The notes: generated by a model not told the origin, from the letters alone. DNA of 64,000 bases from Leptobrachium leishanense (GCA_009667805.1 CM019065.1:149580101-149644100); one strand, 5' to 3'. Counted from the stretch's first letter, positions 1 to 12,600 are shown. Program-made: numbers and translations.

Positions 1-522
1 GCGCTCACCAGAGCCTGAAGAGGTCATTCCAGTTCCTGAACGGTGGGAAAGTAACCTGAGGCTCCTGAATTCCAATTGGAAGTTCCCGAGACTTCTGAGA
101 TTCCTGTAGTTCCTGAGGCCGCATCTTATGATTACAGTTCCATGCCTTCACTGGAAGGATCATACTCCGAAGAGATGTCTGTTCCAGTTGTGGATGAAAG
201 AACTGAACCCGCACCTGTAGTACTTCCACCTAAAGAGGAACTGATTGAGCCCGAGCCAAAACGTTCTGTCCGACCCCTCAAAGACTCAACCACGACTCAC
301 CAGGACATAGCACTGAAGAGGCTGTTACCACGGTGCGAAGGTTGCCCGAAGTGTCTGCTATGTTAGCTGAGGTAGTCAGAAGCATGAGTCAACTTGAGGA
401 AGTGTATCTAACCCATTGTATGCTTGCTGCTGAGCCTGTATATATTGCCTAATGTTATGTTGAAATGTAATGCAACTTTTATACCTCCTTGGAGAGACCC
501 AAGAGTTCTAGGAGGGGGAGAG
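1..522 (+). pseudogene. 3' internal end of an LTR retroelement (partial Pro/Glu-rich frame)
   Basis: An open frame from about 76 to 366 encodes a protein rich in Pro, Glu and Val, with repeated VPE/PEP motifs and no domain I recognise. It ends about 150 bases before a purine tract (511-522, GGAGGGGGAGAG) that looks like a polypurine tract and lies directly before a TG-starting LTR-like sequence. The frame at 1-75 is shifted against the frame after 76, so the coding end is broken or the true frame lies outside the window. The placement suggests the C-terminal end of a pol- or env-like product. The superfamily (Ty3-like or Copia-like) cannot be told. Confidence 0.4.
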
Positions 523-1107
523 TGTAGCGCTGGTTTAAAACACTGTTGCTGTAGTACTTATTTTTGGCCACCAGAGGGAGACAAGCGCAATGTAAGAGAC
601 ACTGGACAATGGGACTACGTTTTCCAGCATGCTTTGCGCCGGGAACCGGAAGTGGGTGGGGAGAAACAGACTTACATTCGCAGCCTCGTGCAGGGGAAAC
701 CCAGAGCGCGCCGAGGAGCAAGAGAGCAAGACGCACGTGAGACAGACAATGATCGTGACCAGGCCGGAGTGCAGGTGCGGCCTTGCGGAGCTGGAAATCG
801 GTTTCACCTTACTTGTCAGAGACCTAGCAATCCACCGCTGATAAGTTTATACAGATACTGAGTAGCTGAAGGACCCCGAGTTAGGAGACCGCAGATGACC
901 TAATGGGAGTGCAGGCGGTGAGCTGAGCATCTTGTAACAGAAACGGACAAGCAAGACAAGCGGATCCGGTGGCACAGAGTCCCAGTCAAGCCAAGCGGAG
1001 AGACGTCTTGGGTCGAGCAGAGCGCAGAGTATCTGGCGGACGGGTGAGAGGCCTTCCTGGCCACAGTAAAAATAATAAAGCACGCTGCAAGTTTGTCTAA
1101 ACCTACA
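523..1107 (+). mobile_element. Putative LTR of the upstream retroelement
   Basis: The block begins TGTAGCGC immediately after the purine tract and can be closed at ACCTACA (about 1107), which gives TG...CA ends with inverted TGTAG/CTACA termini. An AATAAA signal sits at 1073-1078, about 30 bases before the proposed end, as expected for an R/U5 border. No second copy lies in the window, so the right border is an inference. Open frames inside it (424-861, 479-736, 535-807) look incidental. Confidence 0.45.
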
Positions 1108-1770
1108 GGGCCCCAACGTGACTAGTCGAAGACACCTGTAAATTATTCAGTGGCCAGTTGAATCTTGTACCCGGGTACCAACACACGCATACACGTACAC
1201 CTTTTTGGGACACAACCCTGTACGGGACTCACATTCCAACAACGAAGGGGTTAATATTTATTTTCCTTTTCCACTACGCATTTCTCGCATTACGAACACC
1301 TGTAAATATATATGTATACCGTGCTGCTTTATATATGCCTGTTTATTTGAGATCAGTAAACTATATAACGTATAAAATCCACAACAGTGCTTGTGTATAT
1401 TTATTCCCTAGTGCGGGGAGACTGACCCGAGGTTTAAATTCAGCGGCTCCTCCGGGAGTGAGTGCTACAATAGTATCCAGAATGGCGCTTGAATTACGGA
1501 TACTATCCGGATACCACTACATGTATCCCATTAGGCAGCATTATTACTGAAATTCATTTACATCCTATTTTCCACGAGCATTCACTTCAAATTTTGTGCC
1601 CGCACTCCTTATATATATTTATTTGATAATACATTCAGTGAGCTACTTCTAAAATTTTGCACATAGAGTAGTCCCTGTAAAAATATAAAAAAAAACAGGA
1701 GGAACAAAACCGCTCATCTACAAAATGTAACAATGCATTTATCAATAAAACAAAATAACCAACTACTCCT
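1108..1770. other. Unassigned intergenic stretch
   Basis: AT-rich DNA with no recognisable protein, RNA gene or repeat structure. An open frame of 130 codons (1158-1550) has no recognisable motif and simple composition. Confidence 0.4.
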
Positions 1771-1930
1771 TTAACTCTTTCACTGATGAGCCATTTCACC
1801 CTTGTTTGTTGTGCTCATTCTGACCGTTTTGTGCTCATCATGTTTAATTCCTTGACGTTGCCAGACGTTCCATGTCGTCTGCGCAGCGGGTGGGCCTTGA
1901 AGACGCGGGGTGTACAGGTACGCCCCGCCA
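1771..1930. mobile_element. Diverged end of a TTAA-target (piggyBac-like) MITE
   Basis: TTAA at 1771 is followed by CTCTTTCACTGATGAG and, further on, by GTGCTCATCATGTTTAA. This matches the left ends of the two better-preserved elements at 18117 and 29277 (CCCTTTCGCTGCTGAGG ... GCTCATCATGTTTAAAC). The matching right end is not obvious, so this is a fragment or an old, deleted copy. Confidence 0.5.
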
Positions 1931-4621
1931 ACTTCAATAGGCTGCCTTGTCCCCTCCCTGCATGACTCTGTTCTCCCCGCAGGTCAAATGACATCTCACG
2001 TGACCTTGTGTGGTGTAAAAATAAGAGATGCAGGGTTGCTAAGGACTCCCAGCACTCAGGGCCGGCCCAAGCCACTGTGCTGCCTGGAACGAAGGATGAA
2101 TTGCTGCCCCCACCCCCAAAAAAACATGGTGTGTATGAGCATATCACAGAGCACCACATATCACGGCCCACTGTCCCACACATCCACATACCGTCACGCA
2201 CACACATCCACATACAGACAAACACACTTCCACAGTCACACACATGCAGTCACACACACACATAACACAGCCGGTAATGGGGAGACGCAGGAGGGCACAG
2301 AATTACTGTCGATTATATTTCACAGGGTGTTCCTTTAAATAGGAAGCGCCTCACTGAAGGTATGAAAGAAATTAGGAAATATGCTAGTTTTTTCACCATG
2401 ATTTAATAATTCATGGAATACTGGGGGGGGGGGGGAGCCATAAAGCGGCATTAAAACATGCGGCGTCCCATTCATTTCTGTAATTCCCCCATCAAACCCG
2501 GGCAGCTCCATACTGACCCCCCCGCCTTGCCAGGTCATTGAAAAGCAGATCCCCCAGCTATAAACAACTAACTACAGCTCCCATCATGCTGTGCAGGCTG
2601 TAAGGGAGCTGCATATTGTCTTCAATCTGGGCCCCGTGCAGCCCTCAATCGGCAGCTCCCTCAGGACTCTAGGATAGGGTGCCTGTCCAGGCCTTTCCTC
2701 AACCAGGACAGAGGAGCTGGCAGTGCATTATGGGGGCAGCAACATGTCCCTGTGAGGAGGGAAGGGCGGGAGGGGAACCTCCATAACACACACGGGGGGG
2801 CACTGAGTCTCCTGTATGAAATCAAGACAGGCCTACCTCCTCAGCAGCCTCATGGCTCCCCGGGATTTACTTAAAGGCACGTGCTTGCCTATGCCACCAG
2901 AGCCCTGCCGCACGTGTCACGTGACAGACTCTAATCACCTCGTTCCATCTCACAGGCACACTGCGCTGCAGGAGAGACCACAGCCAGGCTGCATCGCTGG
3001 TAAAACTTAAGCTGATGGCCTCCATGCCTGCTGAAAGGGGTGGGCACTGGCCCGCTGAAAGGGGCAGTCACGTGCCGGAGGGGCAGGCGCAGCTTGGTTT
3101 TCAACAGAACACTGTCCTGCAGCCATGTCCGGGCTGGTGGCTTTTGAAAGAGCAGCAAAAAGCTGCCCCTGACAAAGTGCTGCCTGGAGCGGCTGCTCCA
3201 CCCCGCTCCATTGACGGGCCGGCCCTGCCAGCACTCCTCATTTCAGTTTTAGGTTTTCAATGAAACAATGCGTAATAACGCATTGTGTCAACACCTCCAC
3301 GCTAGCTGCCAACATGGCGACATGGGAAATGAGAAGTATAATTGAAAAGTGAACAGTAGTGCTGCATTAGAAAAACAATCAAATAAAAATATTTTATTTA
3401 TTTATCATTTTATTTTTACATAGAACCTGGTCATTTTTGGTATCATTGGAAAGGTATCTTCCCCATAGGGAATCCCCTGCCAGGCACGATGATGTCAGCC
3501 CATTGCGAGAAGTCTGAGATTGGCACTGAGCCGCAAGACTTTAACGAAGCGCTGAGCATGTCCTTCAAATCCTAGCCAGAAAGTGGAGGATGTGCTTATT
3601 GCGTTATCTGCAGCTAAAAGGTTAAGCCAAATGTGTAGCAGGATATTTGATTGGTAAATGAAATGGGATACTCTGGGGTTAAAACAGATGGGGGAAATTA
3701 AAGGGTTAAATCCATCCTGACCAGTTTCACTCCACCCTTCCATTTTAACTCTTTAGTCTTTTTTAAAAAAACTCAACTTGAATTCAGCATCAGGCTGCCT
3801 CAATGTTCCTCCATACGTGACATGCTGTCAGCTTCCTGTAAGTCACAGCATTCACATAACTGCTGGGACGCTGGTTACTCGAGCAAGCATCCAGCCAATC
3901 CAAAAACTCTCAATGCCAGAGCGCATTGAGAGCCACTGGATGGAGAGGAGTCCCAAGAGTCTGATCCTCAGGGAGGTGAGATCAGCACTTGTTGATCTCA
4001 GATGCTGGGTGGGGCTAATCCCACACACTTGGAGGACTGAATCAGTCCTCCAAGACAAAGAGGGGAGGGCACTCTGGTCACTGTGACCACTCAAATGTGA
4101 GTAGTCAAAGTGCCTAGAGTATCCCTTTAAATAAAATGCCTTGGTAAACTGTGTATTTTTTTTAAACATGGTTTTAACCAATGCTGGTCAGTAAAGACGA
4201 TTCATATTTTTTTCTACAATTGGATCTATCATCATAATATCCAGACGTCAGGTTAGCAGAGAACTCTGGGTTTGGGTTTCTTCTCTTTGCCCCTTCACAC
4301 CCACATGTATCTGTCCTCCTTCCCACACTCCCCCACTCTCCCTCCCACAACGACCCCCTCCGGCCTCCCTTCTGGTTTTATACAAAACACATACACATGC
4401 ACAAGTAGTCGCCACGGTAACCGTATAATAATATACACGAGCAAGTTTGCAGCCTTGTAACTCACGGCCTTTGCTGTTTATATAATCTCCTTGTATCGTG
4501 TTAACAAAACTAAGCGTGTCCTTGCAGGTTGGATATTTCTTTGGATGTAGAAGGCTGATCTGCACGCAAAGCAATGTGCCCACACACCTATCTGTAAGTG
4601 CATAGCTCACTGCGCTGCATT
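1931..4621. other. Unassigned intergenic stretch with simple repeats and one MITE end
   Basis: No gene recognised. It holds a CA/CACACT-rich simple repeat (about 2170-2270), a G homopolymer (about 2421-2435) and short GC-rich patches with GGCCGGCC. At 4110-4132 is an end-like motif, GTGCCTAGAGTATCCCTTTAA, of the TTAA-target MITE type that also appears near 40651 and 44966. Open frames here (for example 1815-2243, 3852-4181, 4248-4631) show no family motifs. Confidence 0.4.
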
Positions 4622-4858
4622 GCAGCATCACTCCCCATCACATGTAAAGCCACACAGTATACACTCATCTGCTTAGTGTAGTTATGTCAGCTCACTACGC
4701 ATGTGGCTTTTCTGTTGCAATCAAAGAATAATAATCTATGCAGCATCACTCCCCATCACATGTAAAGCCACACAGTATACACTCATCTGCTTAGTGTATT
4801 TATGTCAGCTCACTACGCATGTGGCTTTTCTGTTGCAATCGAAGAATAATAATCTATG
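4622..4858. repeat. Tandem duplication, 2 x 118 bp
   Basis: The segment starting GCAGCATCACTCCCC at 4622 recurs in tandem at 4740 with only a couple of substitutions, a period of 118 bp. Both copies run to AATAATAATCTATG. Near identity points to a recent local duplication. Confidence 0.9.
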
Positions 4859-5996
4859 CTTCCATAAATAAAAAATCTTTGGGGGTGATATGTTTTATAA
4901 TAATTAGAATTAAAACACAGGTAGCAGTAATAGCGAGAACATAACGGGAAAATAAAATTATAACTGCAAAGGCTACAATACCCATCATTGCATGATCGGA
5001 TTGCATCATTGCATCATTGAAATGCACTTAACCAAGGTTGGCTCATTCAGAAACCTATTAAAGATAACTGCTGCAGCGACTAAGGTACCTGAAACTGCAG
5101 ATCAACTTCAGTAGGGCTTGCTCATTAAGTTGCTTATTGAGGTTAACTACTGCAACTGCAGGGAAACCTCAGCAGTTCAGCTCTCTACTAAGTATTACTA
5201 CTGCGATGGCTTCCCGCTTCCCGCAGTGACTTGACCTGATCTGCATTTTGTAGCTGAGGTTGAGCCATTCTACTTCCTGTCATGCATAACCACTTCAGAG
5301 GCTACAACATGTGTCATGCCATGGTGATTTGATCAATATCTGGCATCGCCAACATGCTGGACTGATCCAGGCCCATTCCTTCAAAATAGTCCCAGAGAAA
5401 ACTTTAATTAGCAAAAGTCTCAAATCTAAGGTTAAATAAAATGAACTAAAACAAACGAGAAGTGAGAGGGATAAGACAAAGACGCAGTTGGAATTAAAAT
5501 GCTAGGATAAAACTAAGGATTTTTACAGGTGAAAGACAAAGGTCCCATAAAGAGGCACATCTGAGAAAGGCACAATAGTGAACAATAAGGGAATGTGCAA
5601 AGGTACATTGGGGGTGAGTAGGAATGGACAGGGAAAGAACCGGGACGAATGGGGTAGCAGAATAATGGAAATGTAAGGAATGGGGAAAAGTCACAATGGG
5701 AGAGTAATGTAATTTGGGCACAAGTAAGAGAAGAGAGAGGGAAAGAACAGATGAGCAAAAAATAGCCTGTGAGAAAAGTAGGAAAAGACATATGGGGCTG
5801 TGTGGAGTAGGATAAATGCACAAAGTGGTTTAGAGCAATAGGAAAAAAATTACAGGATAGTAAATTCAATGGTTCTCATATATCAGACATACTAGTTACA
5901 CACACAGCTTTCATTCATTTGTTCAATCATATGTTACCATTTTAAGTTACAATAAAGATATGATTTCTGATATATTGTTCCCTAAAGCCCAGCTAA
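4859..5996. other. Unassigned AT-rich stretch
   Basis: No gene, RNA or element recognised. The purine-rich plus strand at 5450-5870 opens long minus-strand frames (109 and 118 codons) whose Phe/Leu/Ser/Pro bias fits low complexity rather than a protein. Confidence 0.4.
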
Positions 5997-6474
5997 GGCT
6001 AATGTCAGATGAAAGCAGTCTGAGCGCACTTTGTGTGCGTGCATAACGGACGGACATACTGACAGAAGATACTGTAGACACCATACGGTCCGTTTTTTTT
6101 TAATGGATGTAGAACAAAAAAAGGAAATAAAGGAATCAAAATTAATTATAATTAAAATACAGGTATAGTCAGCCAGACCATAAAAACCTCTGAGCGTCAA
6201 CGTTATGGACATTGCAAATGCGCTGTGTCTGACGTCGCAGCAGAACGCACTCAGGCCATTACGCGGACGTGGCGCACTCTGCACATCTGTCTTAGCGGTT
6301 TTACGTTCTTGCCTAACTTGCGTCCGTTTGCCACGTGCATTTTGCGTGCGCAGTTTGGTGTGCACGTACTTCGTGTGTGGGTCTCTATTGATCGTGATTC
6401 TATGCTACCCCTATGACGGACGTTAAACTGTGCGACGACACAGATGTGATCACTGTGTTCGTCTGACGCAGGCC
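5997..6474. mobile_element. Harbinger-like MITE
   Basis: Left end GGCTAATGTCAGATGAAAGC pairs imperfectly with the right end, whose reverse complement reads GGCCTGCGTCAGACGAACAC. The flanks are TAA (5994-5996) and TTA/TAA (6475-6478), matching the TWA target of PIF/Harbinger elements. It contains no transposase frame, so it is non-autonomous, about 480 bp. Confidence 0.6.
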
Positions 6475-6616
6475 TTAATCTTTGTGTGTGTGGTGGGTTA
6501 TGTGACAATGAGGAGGGCGGGGGCACACTTTAACAACTAACCTCGTGGTACTTTGACTATCCTTGTTCCATCACTGTCATCCTCATGGTGACTGACTTCA
6601 TCACACACCTACCTAC

Positions 6617-7291
6617 TGAAGGAGACTCAGGCCAGAAGATGGTCGCCTTCTTGAGCCAGGTGGCCATCTTGTTCAGAACATTGGTTCACTTGAATCTAAA
6701 TAGTAGATATTAGCAGAAACTAGAATGAAGCTTACATAGAATCTTTGGAATGTGTTAGACAAGCAGTAAAGCAATTAAATTAGAGAAGATCCAGGCCGTT
6801 GCTGGCACAGGGTGACAGGATGAAGAAGAGATACATCAAGGTCATAGGAGCCTGCAGCTGAGACAAAAAGGAGTATGAAACCAGACCAGGCCTTATCTAA
6901 AGCAAACAATAAACAAGCACAAGGGAGGTGGGCACAGGCAGGATCCAGAGCAATTGTAAATCCTCTTGTGTCAGAATGTCATGATGCTTGCCAATTTATG
7001 ACCAATGTATGGAATGTCTTTGTATTCGATTAAGGGAAGTACGGACCCACGTGGGGTGGGATAGTGTCACCAGGAGGTGGGCTAATTGGGATGTACCTAA
7101 TTATGTATTCTGGGTATAAAACCTCATGTCACTGTGAGATCGGGGCTCACTCTTTGCGACTGAATCCTGTGTGAGCATCTGTTGTGACGTCACAATAAAG
7201 TTTGCCTTTCCTGAAGAGACTCGTGTCCAGTCAATCCTTGACCGTGCCGGTCCGGCTTTGTCCCGAGTGAACCAGGTGGGTTCCGGTAACA
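6617..7291 (+). mobile_element. 5' LTR of ERV-A
   Basis: TG at 6617 and CA at 7290-7291 bound a 675-bp block that recurs, diverged, at 59409-60088. It contains a TATA box (TATAAAA, 7115-7121) and a polyadenylation signal (AATAAA, 7194-7199) about 80 bases downstream, giving a compact U3-R-U5 layout. It lies directly before a tRNA-Pro-type primer site. No matching 3' LTR is found after env. Confidence 0.8.
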
Positions 7292-7295
7292 TTTC

Positions 7296-7313
7296 TGGGG
7301 GCTCGTCTGGGAT
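7296..7313 (+). promoter_or_regulatory. Primer-binding site, tRNA-Pro type
   Basis: TGGGGGCTCGTCTGGGAT starts four bases after the LTR CA. It differs by one base from the tRNA-Pro primer site of classical gammaretroviruses, supporting a gammaretrovirus-like provirus. It primes minus-strand DNA synthesis in an active element. Confidence 0.85.
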
Positions 7314-8389
7314 TCCAGGCCTTTACCGGTACAGCAACGACTGCTGGACACTGTAGCGGTTGACTGCAGGTGCGAGTGATCCCGCTGGTTGGGTGTCCGT
7401 TGAAGGTGAGCTGACATCTGCAGGCGCCAAGCAGGATTTCCTGTTAAGCAGACCTCGTCTCGTCCCAAACGGACCCCCGGCCCGTGAAGTTGGGACACCA
7501 CCGAGTCCGAGGAAACAGCAAGCAGCACAGCGAGAGGTAAAGTGTCTGTGTTTGTATGTGTATTGAGATACCGGTATAAGGGAAGACATCTGACCATAGT
7601 TGGATAAGGGGACCCACGGCCACGGTCTCGTCGGCATACCGAACCCACCGCATACAGCACGGACATTGCACAGCGGAAGAGAGTGCGCATGTCTGGGCCC
7701 GGGGGAATCGGATGTTGACTAAGGTGTAGTTCTGAATCGGAGGGAGAGGGTAGCCACGTGGAGTAGTATTGTCATAGTCAGTTTTTGTAAATGGAACTGC
7801 TGCACGTGGACAAGGAAAGGAGGAGGGATCCTGTGACTGGGCTGAGAGCCCGGAGTCAGTGCTAGTGTGTACGTCGTGTAGTGAAGGGGGACAATTGGGG
7901 CCAGCGGTAGCTGCAGCGGGGAGTGGTGCCGAGTGGGTGTATTGCCCATAGGCAAATTGAAATTGCAGACGGGAGTGTTGCCACAGAACAGGGTACACAT
8001 AGTCACAAGCAGACAAGAGTTAGAGATCAATTAACTGGGTGTAAGGAGCCAAGAGGAGGGTCGGCGAGCCCTCGGCTAGTAGAAAGAGTAGAATTGTTTA
8101 TGTACTGTTTTGTGCTGAATGTATCTGGTACAGTACGTGCTGTGAGTGGATGCTGAGAGTGTTGTGAGTGATTGTGCGCCTACTTGCCCAGCAAGGAAGC
8201 AAACCTGAGAGTAGACTCCTGAAGTACGTTTCCGGCTCAGGCGACTGCAGTCGGCTACTGACGGAGGAAGTGAATACGATATAAACGAACTGTTGACTGA
8301 AGTACCAGACAGTTGATATAAAGTGATTAAGTGATTGTGTTGAAAGAAATATCTGTATTGTGAAAATGTTACTGCTCGCAAGAGTAACA
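7314..8389 (+). promoter_or_regulatory. ERV-A 5' leader with conserved splice-donor-like site
   Basis: A roughly 1.1-kb non-coding leader separates the primer site from gag and is conserved in the second copy (60114-61184). AGGTAAAGTGTCT (GT at 7538) recurs at the equivalent place in the other copy (GT near 60338), making it the best candidate for the subgenomic (env) splice donor. The leader would also hold packaging signals, but none can be named from sequence. Open frames in it are not conserved as protein. Confidence 0.6.
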
Positions 8390-10208
8390 ATGGGTAACGG
8401 GTCGTCCAAACCCAAGAAGGCAAAAGAGGGTGAGACACCCCTGGAGTATATGGTACGGAATTTTGGAGCATTGTATGAGACACATCACTATGGTGTGAAT
8501 TTGAGTAAAGAGAAGTTGAAATTATTGTGTACAATAGTATGGCCACTGTTGGTTCCAGAATGGCCAGGACAGAGGTCTATGGATCCTGAGTTAATACAGA
8601 GAGTGCACTCCCAAATAACTGGGAGATATGGTCATCCTGAACAGTACCCGTATATAGATATATGGAGGTACTGTGTGAAGGATAAGAGTAATTTTATAAT
8701 GATGGCGGGACAAAACAAGAAACAGGTACCCCCGAATAATGAAAATAAAGGTGAACAGAGAAAAACGGTGTTGGTAGAACATCCAGAGGAGATTGATTCT
8801 CTTCCCCCGCCCTATCCGTCGTGCTATGGGGCGGCCAGGGAGGCACTGAATGCCGCAGTGGCGCGGGCGGAGAGGAGGGAGCAGGCAGCTGCTATTTCCC
8901 GGCCAGCTCCCTCGGCTCCGGCTCGTGACATCGAGGAAGAGGAGGGGGCTGCGGGTGGAGGGGATGAAGGGACCCCTGCGGAAAAGATTGAAATGCCCGA
9001 TGGGAGTGTATACCACCGGGTGGCCCCTCAGGACAGTGAAGATGATGGTGGAGATGTAAACACAGGGGCCACCACTCACGCAGCGAACAATATATATAAA
9101 CCCCGGGATGTGTATCAGCATAACCCCGGTAGGAGTAAAATGCAAATGCCTCTACGAGAGGTGCCAGGTCCCTTACTGGAAAACGGGGGACCTGGGCCAG
9201 TACAATATACATACTGTATGTCCCATTTACAACGACAGATTTATTCAACTGGAAAACACACACACCACTGTACTCCACTAATCCCGCAGCGGTGGCCAGT
9301 ATGATAGAGTCAGTAATGCTAACACATAACCTTACCTGGGCAGATTGTCAACAACTATTCCTGACAATGTTCACAACTGAGGAAAGAGCCCGTATAAACA
9401 ATAGCGCGCGTGAAAAATTCTTCTTGCCCAAGCAGTTGAGGATAGCAAACCCCAGCCACAAGTGTGGGCTGAGGAACATTACCCCAAAACAGATGCCAAA
9501 TGGCCATATAATACTACTGAAGGTATTACTCATCTACAGACATACCGGACAGCGGTAATGATGGGTGTTAAAGCGGGAGGGAAGAAACCCACGAACATGG
9601 GGAAAATAGCGGACATTGTGCAAGATCTTAAAGAGACCCCAAGTGCATTTTTAGAAAGATTACTAGATGCATATAGGATGTATAGTCCTATTGACCCTGA
9701 GGCTGCAGAGAATCAGCGGTTGGTTAATTCCTCCTTTGTGAGTCAGTCACAAAGAGACATACGGAATAAAATACAGAGATTAGATAGGTTTTTAGGCAAA
9801 GGTATTAGCGAATTAGTAGAAATTGCTAATAAAGTGTACCATAACCGGGATTTAGAAGAAATACGGAAGCAAAAAGGGCATACCGGTGTAGTCGGCTATA
9901 TGGGAAATGGAAACGGGAGGGGTGCCCCGGACAGAGGGAGAGCAAGGGGTCGAGGGGGGAGAGGAAGAGGAGCCCCCAGGGAGCCCCTAGGGCACAACCA
10001 GTGCGCATGGTGCCGGGGTGAAGGTCACTGGAAAAGCGAATGTCCTGCATTTTTGGCTAAAAATGGGGTACAGGGAGAGGCTGGTGCCTCGGGAGGTCAA
10101 GCCTCCAATGGCCAGGTAACGAACGGCAGGTATGAAAGAAGTGACGGTGCCGGTTCAGGGTTTGTGGGATTGGCGGGAACGTCATTTGAAGGGCAGGATA
10201 TGTATTGA
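8390..10208 (+). pseudogene. gag: ERV-A gag, broken by two frameshifts
   Basis: Gag forms the virion core. Translation should begin at ATG 8390, because MGNGSS is a myristoylation-type N terminus; an upstream in-frame ATG at 8360 lacks this. A PPPY late-domain motif lies near 8805, followed by an acidic, Pro/Ala-rich stretch. The capsid part includes a region resembling the major homology region (ETPSAFLERLLDAY, near 9640). An RG-rich stretch (about 9930-9980) precedes one zinc knuckle of the CX2CX4HX4C kind (CAWCRGEGHWKSEC, about 9998-10040). The frame changes near 9290 and near 9455, so no single product is possible. It ends at TGA 10206-10208, in frame with the protease that follows. Confidence 0.85.
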
Positions 10209-11534
10209 CACGGACCTGGGCCCATCCTGCTCGGTAATCACGAGCCCACGGCCACAGTAAGAGTGGGAGACAAAGACGACATTTTTATGGTTGATACTGG
10301 TGCCGAATATTCTGTTGTAACGCAGCAAATTGCACCCCCAATGGGAAATGAGGTTGACATAATGGGAGCAATGGGGGTATCTGCTAAGTACCCTTTTCTT
10401 GCTTCTCAGAAATGTAGTTTGGGTGGGCACTATGTGGAACATGAATTTTTGTATATGCCCGAATGTCCCATCCAACTCCTGGGGCAGGATATCCTTTGCA
10501 AATTGCAAGCCCAAATAACGTTTCTTCCCGGGGGTCACGCTAGATTAGACCTGCCTGAAAGTGGCAGCTCAGTACAGCAGTACAACCCAGCTAGCCAGAA
10601 TACCCAACCTGTAAAAATTGCAGTAATTATGCCACGAGAGGAAGAATGGCGCATGGCAACAACCCTGCCGGTCGCCCCTCACCCATATACACTACTCCTG
10701 GGAATCCCTGGAGTTTGGGCAGAAGAAAACCCGCCCGGATTAGCTGTAAATATTCCTCCAGTGTATGTTGATCTGAAACCAGGCGCAACGCCTGTGGCTC
10801 TAAAACAATATCATATCCCACAGAAAGCCAAGCAAAATATCCAGGCACATTTGCAAAGACATAAAGATCATGGGATATTAAAATTTTGCGTGTCACCATG
10901 GAACACACCACTGTTGCCAGTACAGAAAGAAGGCACACAAGAGTACCGCCCAGTCCAAGATTTACGGGCCGTCAATGAAGCCACAGTAACCCTACACCCT
11001 GTGGTTCCTAATCCATACAATTTATTGGCATTAATTCCAGGTGATACAAAATATTACATGGTACTCGATTTAAAAGACGCTTTCTTTTGCATCCGTCTCG
11101 CTCCGGCGAGCCAACCCCTTTTTGCGTTTCAGTGGGAGGAGTCTACTACAGGAGCGCGCCATCAGATGACTTGGACACTCCTCCCTCAAGGTTTCAAAAA
11201 CTCACCCACGATTTTCGGCTGCGCGCTCAGCCAGGACCTCCTGTCCTTCAACGCTCAGCCAGACAAAGTTGTTTTACTACAGTATGTAGATGATTTATTG
11301 CTTGCATCCCCTACAGAAAAAGACTGTCTCTCTGCCACAAAAGCTCTGCTGCTTCTGCCAAGCCAAGCAGGGTACAAAGTTTCGAGAAAGAAAGCACAAA
11401 TATGCAAAGAAAGTGTGAAGTATCTAGGTTTTCAATTAACAGGTACTAAGCGTGCACTAGGAGCAGAGAGGAAGGAAGCAGTATGCCGTATACCCCAGCC
11501 AAAGACAAGGAGACAAATCCGTGAATTCCTATGA
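10209..11534 (+). pseudogene. pol: ERV-A protease and reverse transcriptase region of pol
   Basis: The frame continues without shift from the gag TGA into an aspartic protease with the VDTGA active site near 10290 and the ILGQD-like flap/C-terminal element near 10480. The reverse transcriptase follows, with the LPQGFKNSP motif (about 11190), the YVDD catalytic box (about 11285) and YLGF (about 11425). An in-frame TGA at 11532-11534 then stops the frame at the start of the connection/RNase H part. This layout (gag, stop, pro-pol in one frame) is that of gammaretroviruses and related epsilonretroviruses, where the stop is read through. Confidence 0.85.
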
Positions 11535-12600
11535 GCTGCAGGCTTCTGTCGCCTATGGATCCCTAATTTTTCAGACATTGCCAAGCCTCTCCATCAAGCC
11601 ACAAAGGGGGGAGAGCATGACCCCTTCCTCTGGGAAGAAGAACAGGCGGTAGCTTTCCTGAAGTTAAAGACTCTACTGATGGAAGCTCCAGCATTGGGAT
11701 TGCCAGACCACAGCAAGCCCTTCCAACTGTATGTGCATGAACATAACCAGACTGCAACAGGAGTACTGATCCAGAACTTTGGCTCATGGCCTAGGCCTGT
11801 GGCCTACCTATCCAAGCAACTTGACACTGTGGCCTGCGGCCTACCCCCATGTCTGAAAGCAGTGGCAGCCACCGCAATGCTAATAGCGGAAGCAGATAAG
11901 CTGACACTAGGACAGGTTCTTCATGTCAAGGTGCCACATGCGGTCAAAGCCCTACTCGATGTAAAAGGAAGTTACTGGTTCAGCAATAGCCGGATGATGA
12001 AGTACCAAGCTATGATGTGTGAGAATCCACGGGTTCATCTGGACCTCATCGCTACCTTAAACCCAGCTACACTACTGCCTGACTGTGAAGAGGATCCAAA
12101 TCATGAATGCCTCCAAGTCATGGAAGAAGTATTCAGTAGTAGACCAGATTTGAAAGACGTACCCCTAGACAAATACGATCTGCAGTTATTCACTGATGGT
12201 AGCAGTTACATGGATGATGGAAGAAAAGTCTCCGGCTATGCAGTTGTCTCAGCAGAAGAAATCATCGAAGCAAACCCCCTGCCAGGGCATACGTCAGCAT
12301 AACTGGCTGAAATGGCAGCCCTGACCAGGGCCCTGGAAATCTCTGAAGGCAAAAGAGTAAACATCACTGATTCCAAGTATGCCTTTATGACTGTCCATGC
12401 AAATGGTGCACTATACAAAGAAAGAGGACTACTCACGTCATCAGGACAACAGATAAGGTATGCAGCTGAAATCGCAGCCCTTCTGGAAGCTGTGTGGAAA
12501 CCAAGTGCTGTCAGTATTATGCACTGTCGTGGCCACCAAAAAGGAAAGGCAACAGGCGCGCTGACCAAGCAGCAAAAGCTGCAGCGATACCAATGATTCC
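11535..12600 (+). pseudogene. pol: ERV-A connection and RNase H region of pol
   Basis: Same frame as the reverse transcriptase after the TGA at 11532. RNase H motifs are visible: FTDGSS near 12190, the second acidic residue in LAEM near 12305, DSKYAF near 12370, and CRGHQKG near 12525. An in-frame TAA (12300-12302) interrupts the domain between its first two acidic residues. A further shift near 12545 moves the frame before the ADQAAKAAA end of RNase H. In a typical element this domain joins the integrase directly; here an OGFR-like segment intervenes. Confidence 0.8.

Noticed and set aside
3760..4132. Complete TTAA-target MITE ending at 4132
   Set aside because: Only the right terminus is recognisable; no matching left inverted repeat was found.
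5494..5869. Two overlapping minus frames of about 110 codons
   Set aside because: Purine-biased DNA gives stop-free Phe/Leu/Ser/Pro text; no conserved motif or start context.
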